From assembly GCF_021117425.1 (NCBI RefSeq), contig NZ_CP088298.1:124001-188000 (forward strand): a DNA stretch of 64,000 nucleotides, written 5' to 3'. Shown here piece by piece: positions 16,470-26,788 of this stretch. Position numbers and translations under genes: made by a program. The notes under the pieces are model-generated. The model saw nothing but the letters and a program-made list of their open reading frames with translations. It was not told where the DNA came from and searched no databases. The stretch is from Brevibacterium zhoupengii. GTDB taxonomy: Bacteria > Actinomycetota > Actinomycetes > Actinomycetales > Brevibacteriaceae. How positions within the stretch are numbered: position 1 is the first letter of the stretch; each line of letters begins with the position of its first letter.

Positions 16470-19400
16470 GCTCCACACACATCGGCGATGATCGCCCAAG
16501 CGGCGACAACCACTCGGCCTACGAAGCTCGCAGCCAGGAACGCCTGAGTGGCGCCACCGGTATCGACGGCAATCGCCCCATCAGTTTCACCGTCGACGGA
16601 CAGACCTACTCCGGGTTCGCCGGAGACACGATTGCCAGCGCGCTCATCGCGGCCGGTCGCATCGACTGCGGCAACTCGACTTACCTGGGACGCCCGCGTG
16701 GCATCCTCAGCGCGGGAATCGAAGAGTCCAACGCGCTCGTGCGGATCAAGCCTCGCCTGTCCGGCGACGTCTGCGAATCCATGCTGCCCGCAACACGCGT
16801 GCCCATCACCGAGGGTCTCGAAGCCGACTACCTCGATGGACTCGGCATCCTCGACCCGGCGCAGGACGAACTCGTCTACGAACACAAGCACGTCCACACC
16901 GATGTCCTCATCGTCGGCGCGGGCCCCGCCGGGCTGGCCGCCGCACGAGAGGCCGGCAAGTCCGGTGCCCGGACGCTGCTGCTCGACGACCGCAGCCTCG
17001 CCGGCGGATCCCTGCGGTCCCTGCCCGCTCACAGCACAGAGACGATCGACGGATCCAGCGCTGCGGACTGGATCCGCACCACCGTCAACGGCCTCGCCGA
17101 GGTGGAGGAACTCACCTTCGTTCCCAACACCACGGTCTTCGGCAGCTACGACTCCAACTACTTCGTCGCCCTCGAGGACCGCACCACGACCCTCGTCGAC
17201 AACGATGGTCGCGGCCACGACGAGGATGGCAACCACACCGGTTCGAACCGTTCCGGGACCCGCCAGCGGGTGTGGCACATCCGAGCCAGACAGGTCGTCC
17301 TCGCCACCGGCGCCCATGAGCGTCCCATCGTGTTTGCGAACAACGACCGCCCGGGCATCATTCTCGCCTCTGCGGTGCGCACCTACCTCAACCAGTTCGG
17401 CGTCGCCACCGGTCAGTCCATCGCGGTCGCCACGACGAATGACTCGGCCTACGAACTCGTCTCCGATCTGCATGCGGCAGGCATCGACGTCCCTGTCGTC
17501 ATCGATTCCCGTACGACCGCCTCGGCGGTGGCGAATGAAGTCCGGCAGCGCACGGGAGTCCGCGTCGTCCTCGGGTCCGCGGTCACCGACACGGCCGGCG
17601 ACGGCCCGGCGGGACGGGTCAGCGCGATCACGGTCGCCGCCCTCGACGAGGACGGCGTGGCAGCAGAGACGGGCGAGGTCATCGACGCCGACGTGCTCGC
17701 CGTCGCAGGAGGCCACTCACCGGTCATCCATCTGCACGGGCAGCGCAAGGGCGCCATCGAATGGCGCGAGGACATCGCCGCCTTCGTCCCGAAGACACCG
17801 GTCCGCAACCAGTTCACCGTCGGTGCGATCACCGGCGACTACTCCCTTGCGGCGGCACTCAGGCAGGGCGCGGAAGCAGGAAACTCCGCGGCCAACCGTT
17901 CGGGCTTCCCCGCGCAGGTGACTGTCCCGCAGGCGACGGCGATGTCCTTCGCTCCGGCGCGTCCGCTGTGGCTGGTGACGACTCCGACAGATAACGAGGA
18001 CTCGTACTCGACGCACTTCATCGACTTCCAGCGCGACCAGACGGTCGCCGATGTCAGGCGGGCGATGAACGCGGGCATGCGCTCTGTCGAACACATCAAG
18101 CGCTACACCTCGATCTCGACGGCCAACGACCAGGGCAAAACCAGTGCGGTCAATGCCATCGGCGCGATCGCGAAGGTGCTGGGGGAGAACAATCTCAGCA
18201 CGGTCGGGCACACGACATTCCGCGCACCTTTCGCTCCCGTGCCCTTCGCCGCCTTGGCCGGACGCCGCAAAGGCGTGCTCTTCGACCCCGCCCGCATCAC
18301 CTCGATCCACCCCTGGCATGTGGCTCACAACGCTGAGTTCGAAGATGTCGGTCAGTGGAAACGCCCCTGGTACTACCCACACGACGGTGAAGACATGGAC
18401 GCGGCGGTGCTGCGCGAATGCCGCGCCGTGCGTGAATCGGTCGGCTTCCAGGACGCCTCGACACTGGGCAAGATCGAGATCCGCGGCACCGATGCAGGAG
18501 AGTTCCTGGGCCGCATCTACACCAACGGCTTCAAGAAGCTCAAGCCCGGCAAGGGCCGCTACGGTCTCATGTGCACCCCCGACGGCATGATCTTCGATGA
18601 CGGCGTGACCCTGCGTGTGGCCGAGGACCGCTACTACATGACCACGACCACCGGCGGTGCGGCCAAAGTGCTCGAATGGCTCGAGGAATGGCACCAGACC
18701 GAATGGCCCCACCTCGACGTCGTCTTCACCTCGGTGACCGAAGAATGGTCGACGGTGGCAGTGGCCGGGCCGAAGTCCCGCGACGTGATTGAGAAAGTCG
18801 CCCCGCACCTCGACGTCTCCAATGAGGCGTTCGAGTTCATGGGCTTCCGTGAGACGACCTTGGCCAACGGGATTCCCGCCCGCATCGCCCGCATCTCCTT
18901 CTCCGGAGAGCTCGCCTTTGAGATCAATGTTGAGACCTTCTACGGACTGACCGTGTGGGAGGTCGTCGCCGAGGCGGGGGCCGAGTTCGACATCACCCCC
19001 TACGGCACCGAGACGATGCACGTTCTCCGCGCGGAGAAGGGCTTCATCATCGTCGGTCAGGACACCGACGGAACCGTTACCCCGGCCGACGCGGGCATGG
19101 ACTGGATCGTGTCGAAGCTCAAGGACTTCATCGGCAAACGCTCCTACACCCGCGAGGACACGGTCCGTGAGGACAGGAAGCACCTCGTCGGAGTCCTGCC
19201 CGTAAACGGCACCACGCGCCTGGCCGAGGGAGCGCAGCTCATCACCTCGGGTACCCCGGTGACCCCAGAGGCCGGACCGGTCCCGATGATCGGCCACGTC
19301 ACCTCCTCGTACATGTCCTCGAGCCTCGAGCGTCCGTTCGGACTCGCGATGATCGAGAACGGCCGCAATCGGATCGGTGGGATCATCCAGTCTCCGCTCG

Positions 19401-19474
19401 GCGACACCCTCGTCGACGTCGAGATCACCTCGCCTGTCTTCTATGATCCAGAAGGGAACCGTCGTGATGGCTGA
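16466..19474 (+). CDS. soxA: Sarcosine oxidase, alpha subunit
   Basis: Largest subunit, 1002 residues, near the usual size. Order: a ferredoxin-like fold ([24 protein letters not shown]), an NAD-binding Rossmann domain ([20 protein letters not shown] near residue 147), and a C-terminal aminomethyltransferase-like domain (from about residue 610) that transfers the one-carbon unit to tetrahydrofolate, giving 5,10-methylene-THF. The folate domain reads [19 protein letters not shown] and ends near [12 protein letters not shown]. It overlaps soxD by 4 bases and soxG by 8, so the operon is tightly coupled. Confidence 0.96.
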   Translation: MSSTHIGDDRPSGDNHSAYEARSQERLSGATGIDGNRPISFTVDGQTYSGFAGDTIASALIAAGRIDCGNSTYLGRPRGILSAGIEESNALVRIKPRLSGDVCESMLPATRVPITEGLEADYLDGLGILDPAQDELVYEHKHVHTDVLIVGAGPAGLAAAREAGKSGARTLLLDDRSLAGGSLRSLPAHSTETIDGSSAADWIRTTVNGLAEVEELTFVPNTTVFGSYDSNYFVALEDRTTTLVDNDGRGHDEDGNHTGSNRSGTRQRVWHIRARQVVLATGAHERPIVFANNDRPGIILASAVRTYLNQFGVATGQSIAVATTNDSAYELVSDLHAAGIDVPVVIDSRTTASAVANEVRQRTGVRVVLGSAVTDTAGDGPAGRVSAITVAALDEDGVAAETGEVIDADVLAVAGGHSPVIHLHGQRKGAIEWREDIAAFVPKTPVRNQFTVGAITGDYSLAAALRQGAEAGNSAANRSGFPAQVTVPQATAMSFAPARPLWLVTTPTDNEDSYSTHFIDFQRDQTVADVRRAMNAGMRSVEHIKRYTSISTANDQGKTSAVNAIGAIAKVLGENNLSTVGHTTFRAPFAPVPFAALAGRRKGVLFDPARITSIHPWHVAHNAEFEDVGQWKRPWYYPHDGEDMDAAVLRECRAVRESVGFQDASTLGKIEIRGTDAGEFLGRIYTNGFKKLKPGKGRYGLMCTPDGMIFDDGVTLRVAEDRYYMTTTTGGAAKVLEWLEEWHQTEWPHLDVVFTSVTEEWSTVAVAGPKSRDVIEKVAPHLDVSNEAFEFMGFRETTLANGIPARIARISFSGELAFEINVETFYGLTVWEVVAEAGAEFDITPYGTETMHVLRAEKGFIIVGQDTDGTVTPADAGMDWIVSKLKDFIGKRSYTREDTVREDRKHLVGVLPVNGTTRLAEGAQLITSGTPVTPEAGPVPMIGHVTSSYMSSSLERPFGLAMIENGRNRIGGIIQSPLGDTLVDVEITSPVFYDPEGNRRDG

Positions 19475-20117
19475 AACCACACAGACAATGCCGAAACAGA
19501 CCACCGTTGAAGAACTCGACGAACTGCGCATCTCACCCGCTGCTCACTTAGCCGATGAGATGGCTGCCGCCAGCGAGGCCGGCGGCCGTGCGGTCGGACT
19601 GCGCGAACATCGCTTCGCCGTGCAGCTCGGTCTCCGCTGCCGACCTGCCTCCGCCTCCGGGCAGGCACTCGAAGACGCTCTGGGCATCGACCTGCCCCGT
19701 GCCGTCGGTGAAGTCACCGGAGATGCTGCCGGATTGCACGCCCTTTGGCTGGGGCCGGACGAATTCCTCGCCGTCGACGTCTCACGCGCCCAGCAGCCGG
19801 GAGACTCCCTCGTCGCCGAGGCGGCCCTGGAGGGACTGCCGGGACAGGCCGTCGATCTCTCGGCGAACCGCACGATCCTCGAACTCACCGGTTCGAAGGC
19901 CCGTGAGGTCCTCGAGAAGAGTTGCCGCGCCGACCTGCACCCGCGGGCCTTCGGCGTCGGCTCGGCGATCGTGACGCAGCTGGGTCCCGTGCCGGTCATC
20001 CTCCAGCACTCCGCGGATCTCGAGTACCGGGTGTTCCCGCGCGCCAGCTTCGCGGACTTCACGGTCCGCTGGCTGCTCGACGGAATGGCCGAGTTCATCA
20101 CCGAGAGCAGCGGCTGA
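19467..20117 (+). CDS. soxG: Sarcosine oxidase, gamma subunit
   Basis: Non-catalytic scaffold subunit of the sarcosine oxidase tetramer, 216 residues. Recognisable stretches are [48 protein letters not shown] split by normal loops, and the C-terminal FRASF-like element ([20 protein letters not shown]). It begins with ATG 19467 inside the soxA end (8-base overlap; AGAAGGGA upstream), and its stop overlaps the sdaA start. Confidence 0.93.
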   Translation: MAETTQTMPKQTTVEELDELRISPAAHLADEMAAASEAGGRAVGLREHRFAVQLGLRCRPASASGQALEDALGIDLPRAVGEVTGDAAGLHALWLGPDEFLAVDVSRAQQPGDSLVAEAALEGLPGQAVDLSANRTILELTGSKAREVLEKSCRADLHPRAFGVGSAIVTQLGPVPVILQHSADLEYRVFPRASFADFTVRWLLDGMAEFITESSG

Positions 20118-21481
20118 TGGCGCTGGGCGTGCTCGACCTCTTCTCCATCGGCATCGGCCCGTCCTCCTCCCACACGGTCGGGCCGATGCGGGCGGCGCTG
20201 AGGTTCGTCGCCGAACTCGATGCCGATGATCTCCTTGAGAAGGTGGCCCGGGTCAAGGTCGGTCTGTACGGGTCCCTGGGCGCCACCGGAATCGGACACG
20301 GTTCGGACTCCGCGGTCCTCGCCGGCCTCAGCGGACACGCACCGGAGAGTCTGGACCCCGACGAACTGGCGCCGCTGGTTGCGAAGGTGCGCACGGACCG
20401 TAAGCTCAACCTCGGCGGCCTGCGGTCCATCGATTTCGATCCGGACACCGACCTCACACTCCATGTGCGGCAATCCCTGCCCGGACATCCGAACGGGATG
20501 CGGCTGAGCGCCGAGGTGGACGGGGCGGTCATCGAACGCGAGTACTACTCGGTCGGGGGCGGGTTCGTCGTCACCGAGGACGAGATGGGAGAGAAGGCCG
20601 ACGTCTCACACGACCGCTTCCATTTCGACAGCGCAGATGAGCTCCTTGACCTCTGCCGCGAGAATAGGCTGAGCATCGCCGAACTCATGGCCGCCAACGA
20701 GGCGGTTCGGCAGTCCGATGTCGAACTGCGCAGGCAGCTGCTCGAGATCTGGGCGGTGATGCAGGAATGCGTCGACAATGGCTGCTCCCGAACTCAGACG
20801 CAGCTGCCCGGCGGTCTGAAGGTCCGCAGGCGTGCCCCCGAGCTGCGTGCCACTCTCGAAGCGGCAGAGTATCGGGCAACCGGTTCGCTCGATGCCCTCG
20901 AGTGGGTCAACCTGTTCGCCCTTGCAGTCAATGAGGAGAACGCCTCCGGAGGTCGCATCGTCACGGCTCCGACGAATGGTGCTGCGGGGATCATTCCGGC
21001 AGTCCTGCACTATATGGTGAAGTTCGTGGAAGGAGCGGACGACGATGCAATCGTGAAGTTCCTGCTCACCGCAGGTGCGATCGGCATTCTGTTCAAACGC
21101 AATGCCTCGATCTCCGGGGCCGAGGTCGGCTGTCAGGGCGAAGTCGGCTCCGCCTGTGCGATGGCCGCCGCCGGACTGTGCGCCATCCTCGGCGGGAGTC
21201 CCGAACAGGTGGAGAACGCGGCCGAGATCGGTCTCGAACACAACCTGGGTCTGACTTGTGACCCGGTGGGAGGGCTCGTGCAGGTTCCGTGTATCGAACG
21301 CAATGCCATCGCCTCGGTGAAGGCGATCAACGCGGCCAGGCTGTCGATGCACGGCGACGGCAGCCACCGGGTCAGCCTCGACCAGGCGATCGAGACGATG
21401 CGCCAAACCGGGGCCGACATGAAGTCGAAGTATAAAGAGACCTCGCGCGGCGGGCTCGCCGTCAACGTCATCGAATGTTGA
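20117..21481 (+). CDS. sdaA: L-serine ammonia-lyase (iron-sulfur type)
   Basis: Deaminates serine to pyruvate. It is 454 residues, with fused beta and alpha domains as in the single-chain bacterial enzymes. The N-terminal signature DLFSIGIGPSSSHTVGPMRAA is intact; cysteines in AEVGCQGEVGSACAMAAAG and in LTCDPVGGLVQVPC are positioned to hold the [4Fe-4S] cluster. The ATG overlaps the soxG stop, so translation is coupled. In this operon it drains the serine made by GlyA into pyruvate, completing sarcosine catabolism. Confidence 0.95.
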   Translation: MALGVLDLFSIGIGPSSSHTVGPMRAALRFVAELDADDLLEKVARVKVGLYGSLGATGIGHGSDSAVLAGLSGHAPESLDPDELAPLVAKVRTDRKLNLGGLRSIDFDPDTDLTLHVRQSLPGHPNGMRLSAEVDGAVIEREYYSVGGGFVVTEDEMGEKADVSHDRFHFDSADELLDLCRENRLSIAELMAANEAVRQSDVELRRQLLEIWAVMQECVDNGCSRTQTQLPGGLKVRRRAPELRATLEAAEYRATGSLDALEWVNLFALAVNEENASGGRIVTAPTNGAAGIIPAVLHYMVKFVEGADDDAIVKFLLTAGAIGILFKRNASISGAEVGCQGEVGSACAMAAAGLCAILGGSPEQVENAAEIGLEHNLGLTCDPVGGLVQVPCIERNAIASVKAINAARLSMHGDGSHRVSLDQAIETMRQTGADMKSKYKETSRGGLAVNVIEC

Positions 21482-21561
21482 CGAGGCGAGGGTGAAGTTG
21501 ACCGTCAGCGCCGCTACAGCCAATGATTAGGTACACCCCATCGAGCAAGGAAGCAGTGGAT

Positions 21562-22416
21562 ATGCAGGATTACGTCTTCACCTTGGAATGTGACGAACGG
21601 CCGGGAATTCTCCATGCCGTCACCGGAGCCCTCCTCACTCATGGGGGCGACATCAAGGAGCTCAAGCAGTTCGACGACCAATTCGCCGAGCGCCTGTTCC
21701 TCAGGATCGACTTCAGTCTCCAGGACGAGTCGCAAGGCTCGATCGATGCACTGCGCACGGACTTCGAAGGCATCGGCTCCGAGTTCGAGGCGTCGTGGAA
21801 GCTGTGGCCGCAGGGGGAGAAGCGTCGGGTCCTCATCATGGTCTCGAAGTTCGAGCACTGCCTCAACGATCTGCTCTTCCGCGCCCAGATCGGTGAGCTG
21901 CCCATCGAGATCGCGGCTGTTGTGTCCAACCACCCTGACCACCGCGAGCTCGTCGAATGGCACCACATCCCGTTCTTCCGCATCCCGGTGACCAAGGAGA
22001 CGAAGCCGGAGGCAGAGGCGAAGCTGCTCGAGCTCGTCGACCGCTTCGAAGTCGACCTCGTCGTCCTCGCCCGCTACATGCAGGTCCTCTCTGATGACCT
22101 GGCACGGGAGCTGACGGGCAAGGCCATCAACATCCACCACTCATTCCTGCCCTCGTTCAAGGGCGCCAAGCCCTACCATCAGGCATGGGAGCGTGGAGTC
22201 AAGACCGTCGGTGCTACCGCACATTTCGTCGACAGCGAACTCGACGAGGGACCGATCATCGCCCAGCAGCTCGTCGAGGTCGACCACTCCTTCGGTCCCA
22301 AGGACCTCGTGGCCGCGGGCCGTGATGCCGAGTGCAAGGCTCTGTCCAATGCCGTGAAGTGGCACTGCGACGGCCGCGTGTTCCTCTCCGGAAAGAGGAC
22401 TGTCGTCCTGCGGTGA
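21562..22416 (+). CDS. purU: Formyltetrahydrofolate deformylase
   Basis: Hydrolyses 10-formyltetrahydrofolate to formate and free tetrahydrofolate, balancing the one-carbon pool. It is 284 residues from ATG 21562, which has AAGGAAG upstream; the frame is open to 21523 but without support. An N-terminal ACT domain (FTLECDERPGILHAVTGAL) precedes the formyltransferase domain with the catalytic NIHHSFLPSFKGAKPYHQA and GATAHFVDSELDEGPII. Its place after sdaA fits known sarcosine operons in actinobacteria, where purU handles excess folate-bound carbon from demethylation. Confidence 0.95.
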   Translation: MQDYVFTLECDERPGILHAVTGALLTHGGDIKELKQFDDQFAERLFLRIDFSLQDESQGSIDALRTDFEGIGSEFEASWKLWPQGEKRRVLIMVSKFEHCLNDLLFRAQIGELPIEIAAVVSNHPDHRELVEWHHIPFFRIPVTKETKPEAEAKLLELVDRFEVDLVVLARYMQVLSDDLARELTGKAINIHHSFLPSFKGAKPYHQAWERGVKTVGATAHFVDSELDEGPIIAQQLVEVDHSFGPKDLVAAGRDAECKALSNAVKWHCDGRVFLSGKRTVVLR

Positions 22417-22588
22417 GGGAGTTGCCTCTTTTGAGGGGCGGGCGGCTGAGGAGTGTTGGGCCCCATTTGTGAGGTTTCGGGTCGCTGTGCGATGTCGCTT
22501 CATTTCATCGCGGGGCGACTCTAGCTTCGAGGGGAGACTGTAGGGAGTGCGCTCTCGAAGCCAGCCTCGACTCTCGGCGACCGGGCGA

Positions 22589-22629
22589 CTACACGGCGCC
22601 GCTGGCCTGCTCCCTCGGGCGCCGTGTAG
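22589..22629. terminator. Bidirectional terminator hairpin
   Basis: CTACACGGCGCC (22589-22600) pairs perfectly with GGCGCCGTGTAG (22618-22629) around a 17-base loop, between convergent purU and the aldehyde dehydrogenase gene. The rest of the 220-bp gap shows nothing recognisable. Confidence 0.75.
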
Positions 22630-22636
22630 CGCAGGC

Positions 22637-24160
22637 TCAGCGGGCGTGGTTGATCTGGACGTGCTTGGTGCGGGAGAAGTCGTTGAGGGCGTAGATCGAG
22701 AGGTCGCGACCATAGCCCGAGCCCTTGAACCCGCCCCAGGGAACCTCGGCGGCGAGCACGAGGTGCGAATTCACCCACACTGTGCCGAAGTCGAGCTGGC
22801 GCGGAATGTCGAGGCTGCGCGCCGAGTCCTTCGTCCACACCGATGCAGCCAGACCATAGGGCACTTCGTTGGCGCGTTCGAGTGCTTCGTCTTCCGTCTC
22901 GAAGGTCTCAATCGTCACGACCGGACCGAAGATCTCGTGCTGTGAGGCCTCAGACCCGGGGGCGACATCGGCGAGCACCGTCGGGGCGACGAAGAAGCCG
23001 GGCCCCTCGAGCGCCCTCCCACCGACGACTGGGGTTGCGCCTTCGGCGATCGCGCGCTCGAGGAAACTCGTGACGCGCTCGAAGTGGGCCTGCGAGATCA
23101 TCGGTCCCAGCTCCACCTGGTCTCCACCACGAGGATCGCCGACGACATACGTACTCACCTGTTCGGCCAGGAGCTTCGTGAACTCCTCGGCCACAGACGA
23201 ATGGACGAGCACCCGGGTGCCGGCCCCGCACTCCTGCCCGGCGTTCCAGTACCCGGCGTTGCGGATTCCCTCGGCGGCCGCCTGCAGGTCGGCATCGTCG
23301 AAGATGATGACCGGGGCCTTGCCGCCCAGCTCGAGGTGAACGCGCTTGAGCGTGTCGCCGGCGCTGGTGGCCACTGCCTTGCCGCTGCCCACGCTGCCGG
23401 TCAGCGCCACGAGATCGATGTCGGGGTGGCTCGACAGCCTCGCCCCGACCTCGGGGCCCAGACCGGTGACGATGTTGAGCACGCCGGCAGGGAGGAGATC
23501 GGCGATGAGCTCAACGAGCTTGAGCGTCGTCAGCGGAGTCTGCTCCGAGGGTTTGAGCACGAGGGTGTTCCCGGTCGCGAGGATCGGGCCGATCTTCCAT
23601 GCAGCCATGAGCAGCGGGTAGTTCCAGGGCACGACGACGCCGACGACACCGACCGGTTCACGCAGAACGATCGAGGTGTGGTCCTCGACGTAGTCGCCCG
23701 AGCCCATCTCGGTGAAGGCACGGCCGGCTCCGGCGGAGAAGCGGAAGGTGTCGGCGGCCATGGAGATGTCGTCCTCGGACACGACGGTCGGCTTGCCCGC
23801 GTTGAGCGACTCGAGCCGGATGAGGACATCCGCGTTGTCTTCGATGCGATCGGCGATCTTGTAGAGGATGTCGGCGCGGTCCTTCGGTGTCGACTCGCGC
23901 CAGGCGGTCAGGGCGCGCCTGGCCGCGACCACAGCGGAATCGACGTCGGCGACGGTTCCCTCGACCACCTCGGCGATGGTGGTGCCGTCGGCAGGATTGA
24001 TCAGGGTCGTCGACGCGGATCCTGCGGCTGGGGCCGAGCTGGTTGTGCTGTCGGCGAATGCGCCGTCGATGAAGTGAGTCAGTGGTGGAAACTCACCCTC
24101 GGCAACCAGAGAGGTCGACGAATCGCCGCGGACGACTTCGGTGGTCGGATTGGTGGTCAT
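22637..24160 (-). CDS. NAD(P)-dependent aldehyde dehydrogenase, aminoaldehyde type
   Basis: A 507-residue ALDH superfamily enzyme oxidising an aldehyde to its acid. The N-terminus is a Thr/Ser-rich lead of about 25 residues. The core shows VPWNYPLLMAAWKIGPILATGN, the LTGSVGSGKAVA cofactor loop, the general-base ELGGKAP and the catalytic cysteine in NAGQECGAGTR. The sequence is closest in feel to gamma-aminobutyraldehyde or betaine-aldehyde dehydrogenases (GYGRDLSIYALNDFSRTKHV tail). It is divergent from an alanine/glycine symporter, with the ATGTGATCACAT palindrome between them. Substrate is not settled by sequence; putrescine-derived or betaine-derived aldehydes fit the neighbourhood. Confidence 0.88.
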   Translation of the reverse strand: MTTNPTTEVVRGDSSTSLVAEGEFPPLTHFIDGAFADSTTSSAPAAGSASTTLINPADGTTIAEVVEGTVADVDSAVVAARRALTAWRESTPKDRADILYKIADRIEDNADVLIRLESLNAGKPTVVSEDDISMAADTFRFSAGAGRAFTEMGSGDYVEDHTSIVLREPVGVVGVVVPWNYPLLMAAWKIGPILATGNTLVLKPSEQTPLTTLKLVELIADLLPAGVLNIVTGLGPEVGARLSSHPDIDLVALTGSVGSGKAVATSAGDTLKRVHLELGGKAPVIIFDDADLQAAAEGIRNAGYWNAGQECGAGTRVLVHSSVAEEFTKLLAEQVSTYVVGDPRGGDQVELGPMISQAHFERVTSFLERAIAEGATPVVGGRALEGPGFFVAPTVLADVAPGSEASQHEIFGPVVTIETFETEDEALERANEVPYGLAASVWTKDSARSLDIPRQLDFGTVWVNSHLVLAAEVPWGGFKGSGYGRDLSIYALNDFSRTKHVQINHAR

Positions 24161-24215
24161 GGGGCCTTCGCTTCCTTGGGACGGCAGACGATCATCCGAT
24201 CACAAGCCGTGACGG

Positions 24216-24227
24216 ATGTGATCACAT
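24216..24227. promoter_or_regulatory. Perfect palindrome ATGTGATCACAT between divergent genes
   Basis: A 12-bp perfect palindrome in the promoter gap of the aldehyde dehydrogenase and the symporter. The identical sequence occurs at 27558-27569 and a one-base variant at 12597-12608, each in a promoter region. It is probably the site of a GntR regulator encoded nearby (26789-27457 is the best candidate) or a CRP-like protein. Confidence 0.55.
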
Positions 24228-24332
24228 TATCCCGAAATTCATGTAGCATGCAATGGAATTGCTCGAAGGAACTGCCCGAGATCCCTCGCCGCGACGCTTG
24301 CGGGGACTGACCACGACCACGAGGAAGTGCTC

Positions 24333-25829
24333 ATGGACATCACAACTCAGCTGCAGGAAATCGCCAACGCCATGTGGCTGCCGACCATCGTGCTGGCCAT
24401 CATCATGGGTCTGTACTTCACCGTGCGGACCAAGGTGCTGCAGATCAGACTCTTCCCGCAGATGCTGCGGGAGCTCAAGGGCGACGGCAGTGTCGCACCT
24501 GGTGGCCTCACTCCCTTCCAGGCGCTGGCGCTGACGATCGGCAACCGAGTCGGCGTCGGCAACATCGCCGGCGTCGCCACGGCGATCGGCTGGGGCGGAC
24601 CGGGTGCCCTGTTCTGGATGGGCGCTATGGCGTTCTGCGGCGGAGCCACTGCCTTCATCGAGTCCACACTCGCCCAGATCTACAAGGAGCGTGTCGGCAA
24701 CGAGCTCAAGGGCGGCGTCCCCTACTATCTCCACAAGGTGTTCCAGAAGCGCTGGCTGGGCATGATCGCCGCGGTCATCGCACTCATCCTCTACACCTTC
24801 CTCGCCCCCGGCATCCAGGCCAACAGCATCGCCGTCAGCGCCGAATACGCCTTCGGCATCCCCGGCTGGGTCTCCGGCATCGTCGTGACCGTGCTGTTGG
24901 GAGCCATCATCTGGGGCGGCCGCGAACGCATCATCAAGGTCGTCAACATCGTCGTCCCGATCATGGCGGTCGGCTACATCGGCGCGGCCATCATCGTCCT
25001 GTGCGTGAACATCACGGCCCTGCCCGGGGCCATCGGGCTCATCTTCTCCTCAGCGTTCGGCGCGGACCAGATGTTCGGTGGAATCGTCGGCGCAGCCATC
25101 TCCTGGGGCGTGCGCCGTGCCTTGTTCTCCAACGTCGCCGGCGTCGGCGAAGGCACCTACGCGGCTGGCGCCGCCGAGGTCAGCCACCCCGCCAAGCAGG
25201 GTCTCGTGCAGACCTTCTCGATCTACATCGACACGCTCACGGTGTGCATGCTCACCGGGCTGATGATGGTCGTGACCGGCCAGTACAACGTCATCACAGA
25301 GGACGGGAAGGAGATCATGGTCAACCTGCCCGGTGTCGAGGCCGGGACGAACTTCACCCAAGCCGCCGTCGACACCGTGGCAGTGGGCTTCGGCTCCCCC
25401 TTCGTGGCCATATCGGTCGTGTTGTTCGCGATCACAACGATCGTCGCCTTCTACTTCATCGCTGACACGAACCTCTCGTTCATCGTCGGCGAGGGCAATA
25501 AGATCTATCTCCGTCTGCTCGAGATCTCGATTCTCGTCGTCTGCTTCGTCAGCTGTGTTGTCGACGCCGGAGCCGTGTGGGCCGTGGGCGACATGGGATA
25601 TGCGACCCTGGGCGTCATCAACTTCCTCGCCCTCATCTTCCTCTCCCGAATCGCGCTGAAAGCACTTAAGGACTTCGATCAGCAGCGCAAGCTCGGACTC
25701 AATCCGGTCTTCGACCCCAGGAGGCTGGGGATCAAGCACGCAGACTTCTGGGAAGAGCTGCGCGATGCGGAGGAACTTTCGCCCGTCAACGGATCAGAAC
25801 ACAGAGATGAACAGGAAGGTCAGAGATGA
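24333..25829 (+). CDS. Alanine/glycine:cation symporter (AGCS family)
   Basis: Sodium- or proton-coupled importer of alanine or glycine, 498 residues with around ten helices. AGCS hallmarks are present: GNRVGVGNIAGVATAIGWGGPGALFWM, FIESTLAQIYK, the GEGTYAAGAAEVSHPAKQG loop and QTFSIYIDT. It starts at ATG 24333 (GAGGA upstream); GTG 24327 would add two residues. The 3' end overlaps the universal stress gene by 4 bases, an uncommon partner. Two small hairpins can form in the 100-bp leader, but I see no glycine riboswitch. Glycine import would fit the nearby glyA-sox operon. Confidence 0.92.
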   Translation: MDITTQLQEIANAMWLPTIVLAIIMGLYFTVRTKVLQIRLFPQMLRELKGDGSVAPGGLTPFQALALTIGNRVGVGNIAGVATAIGWGGPGALFWMGAMAFCGGATAFIESTLAQIYKERVGNELKGGVPYYLHKVFQKRWLGMIAAVIALILYTFLAPGIQANSIAVSAEYAFGIPGWVSGIVVTVLLGAIIWGGRERIIKVVNIVVPIMAVGYIGAAIIVLCVNITALPGAIGLIFSSAFGADQMFGGIVGAAISWGVRRALFSNVAGVGEGTYAAGAAEVSHPAKQGLVQTFSIYIDTLTVCMLTGLMMVVTGQYNVITEDGKEIMVNLPGVEAGTNFTQAAVDTVAVGFGSPFVAISVVLFAITTIVAFYFIADTNLSFIVGEGNKIYLRLLEISILVVCFVSCVVDAGAVWAVGDMGYATLGVINFLALIFLSRIALKALKDFDQQRKLGLNPVFDPRRLGIKHADFWEELRDAEELSPVNGSEHRDEQEGQR

Positions 25830-26701
25830 CGATCATTGCCGCATTCCCATATGGAAAGAAGGATCGCTCCGCACTTCATCTCGCCGGGCTGTTCGCTCGG
25901 TCGAGTGGTGAGGATGTGCGCATCGTCAGCATCGTCCCTGAGCAGGGGAGGTCGATGATTCCCAGCGGCAGCGACCTCCAGTTCGCTGCCTGGTCGCGCG
26001 AACGCGGACGCAAGGCCGTTGCCGAGGCGCAGCGCGCCGCCGCCGAGATCTGCCCCGATATTGAGACCGAATCCGTGGCCGTGCCGCACCGATCCCGGGC
26101 CAAAGGCCTCATCGCCGAGGTAGTCGCTAAGAATGCGTCGATGCTCGTCGTCGGGTCCGGCACCGAGGGGACGCGTGGTCGGATCCGCGTGAGTGGAACC
26201 TCGGACCGTCTGCTCCATTCGTCGCCCGTGCCGGTGGCGCTCGCCCCGAAGGGACTCGTCACCGAACCGGGCGCGCAGATCGCGCGCGTGACCTGCTCGT
26301 TCCGAGGCGACAGCGGGTCCGATCGAGTGCTGGCGAAGACGGCGGAGATCTCCCAGTCCGTCGACGCGGCGTTGAGGGTCGCGACCTTCGGCGTCGGCGG
26401 ACGCACCGTCGAGCCGTCCTCGCTCGAGGAGGACTCTCGCCGAAGAGAATACGCGGCACACCTCAAAGCAATACAGGCCCGGGCGGTCGACAAGGTTGAT
26501 GAGGACATACCGGTCGAGGAGGCTGTGGGCATCGGCAAGGACTGGAAGGCCGCGCTGGGTGCGATCGACTGGATGTCCGGTGAGGTCCTCGTGATCGGGT
26601 CTTCGTCCGAGGGTCGGCGATCCAAGGTGTTCCTGGGATCGAACGCTGCGAGGATCATCCGGCACACCCCGGCTCCGGTCGTGGTCGTGGTCGTGCCATG
26701 A
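25826..26701 (+). CDS. Universal stress protein, tandem UspA domains
   Basis: A 291-residue cytosolic protein with two UspA domains in series. Each ends in an ATP-binding-like loop: GSGTEGTRGRIRVSGTSDRLL near residue 111 and GSSSEGRRSKVFLGSNAARII near 256, the second matching the G-x2-G-x9-G-(S/T) pattern better. Translation is coupled to the symporter (ATGA overlap), and pairing of a Usp with a transporter suggests a modulatory or energy-sensing role. Its target is unknown. Confidence 0.88.
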   Translation: MTIIAAFPYGKKDRSALHLAGLFARSSGEDVRIVSIVPEQGRSMIPSGSDLQFAAWSRERGRKAVAEAQRAAAEICPDIETESVAVPHRSRAKGLIAEVVAKNASMLVVGSGTEGTRGRIRVSGTSDRLLHSSPVPVALAPKGLVTEPGAQIARVTCSFRGDSGSDRVLAKTAEISQSVDAALRVATFGVGGRTVEPSSLEEDSRRREYAAHLKAIQARAVDKVDEDIPVEEAVGIGKDWKAALGAIDWMSGEVLVIGSSSEGRRSKVFLGSNAARIIRHTPAPVVVVVVP

Positions 26702-26788
26702 TGCCGGTGACGAGGTCCGCGAGCCGACCGCCTCGGCGAGGTCGAGTGCATCGCTGGGCACCACCTCGGCGACGATAGACTGACGAGC

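Noticed and set aside
17717..19531. Long minus-strand reading frame opposite soxA (604 codons)
   Set aside because: It mirrors a well-supported gene; the composition is what the opposite strand of a GC-rich gene gives, and no domain is recognisable.
24216..24227. CRP-type site
   Set aside because: TGTGATCACA lacks the 6-base spacer of TGTGA-N6-TCACA, and the repeated 12-mer is better explained by a local GntR regulator, though this is not excluded.
24161..24332. Glycine riboswitch ahead of the AGCS symporter
   Set aside because: Two short hairpins can form, but I see neither the conserved aptamer core nor the tandem layout.
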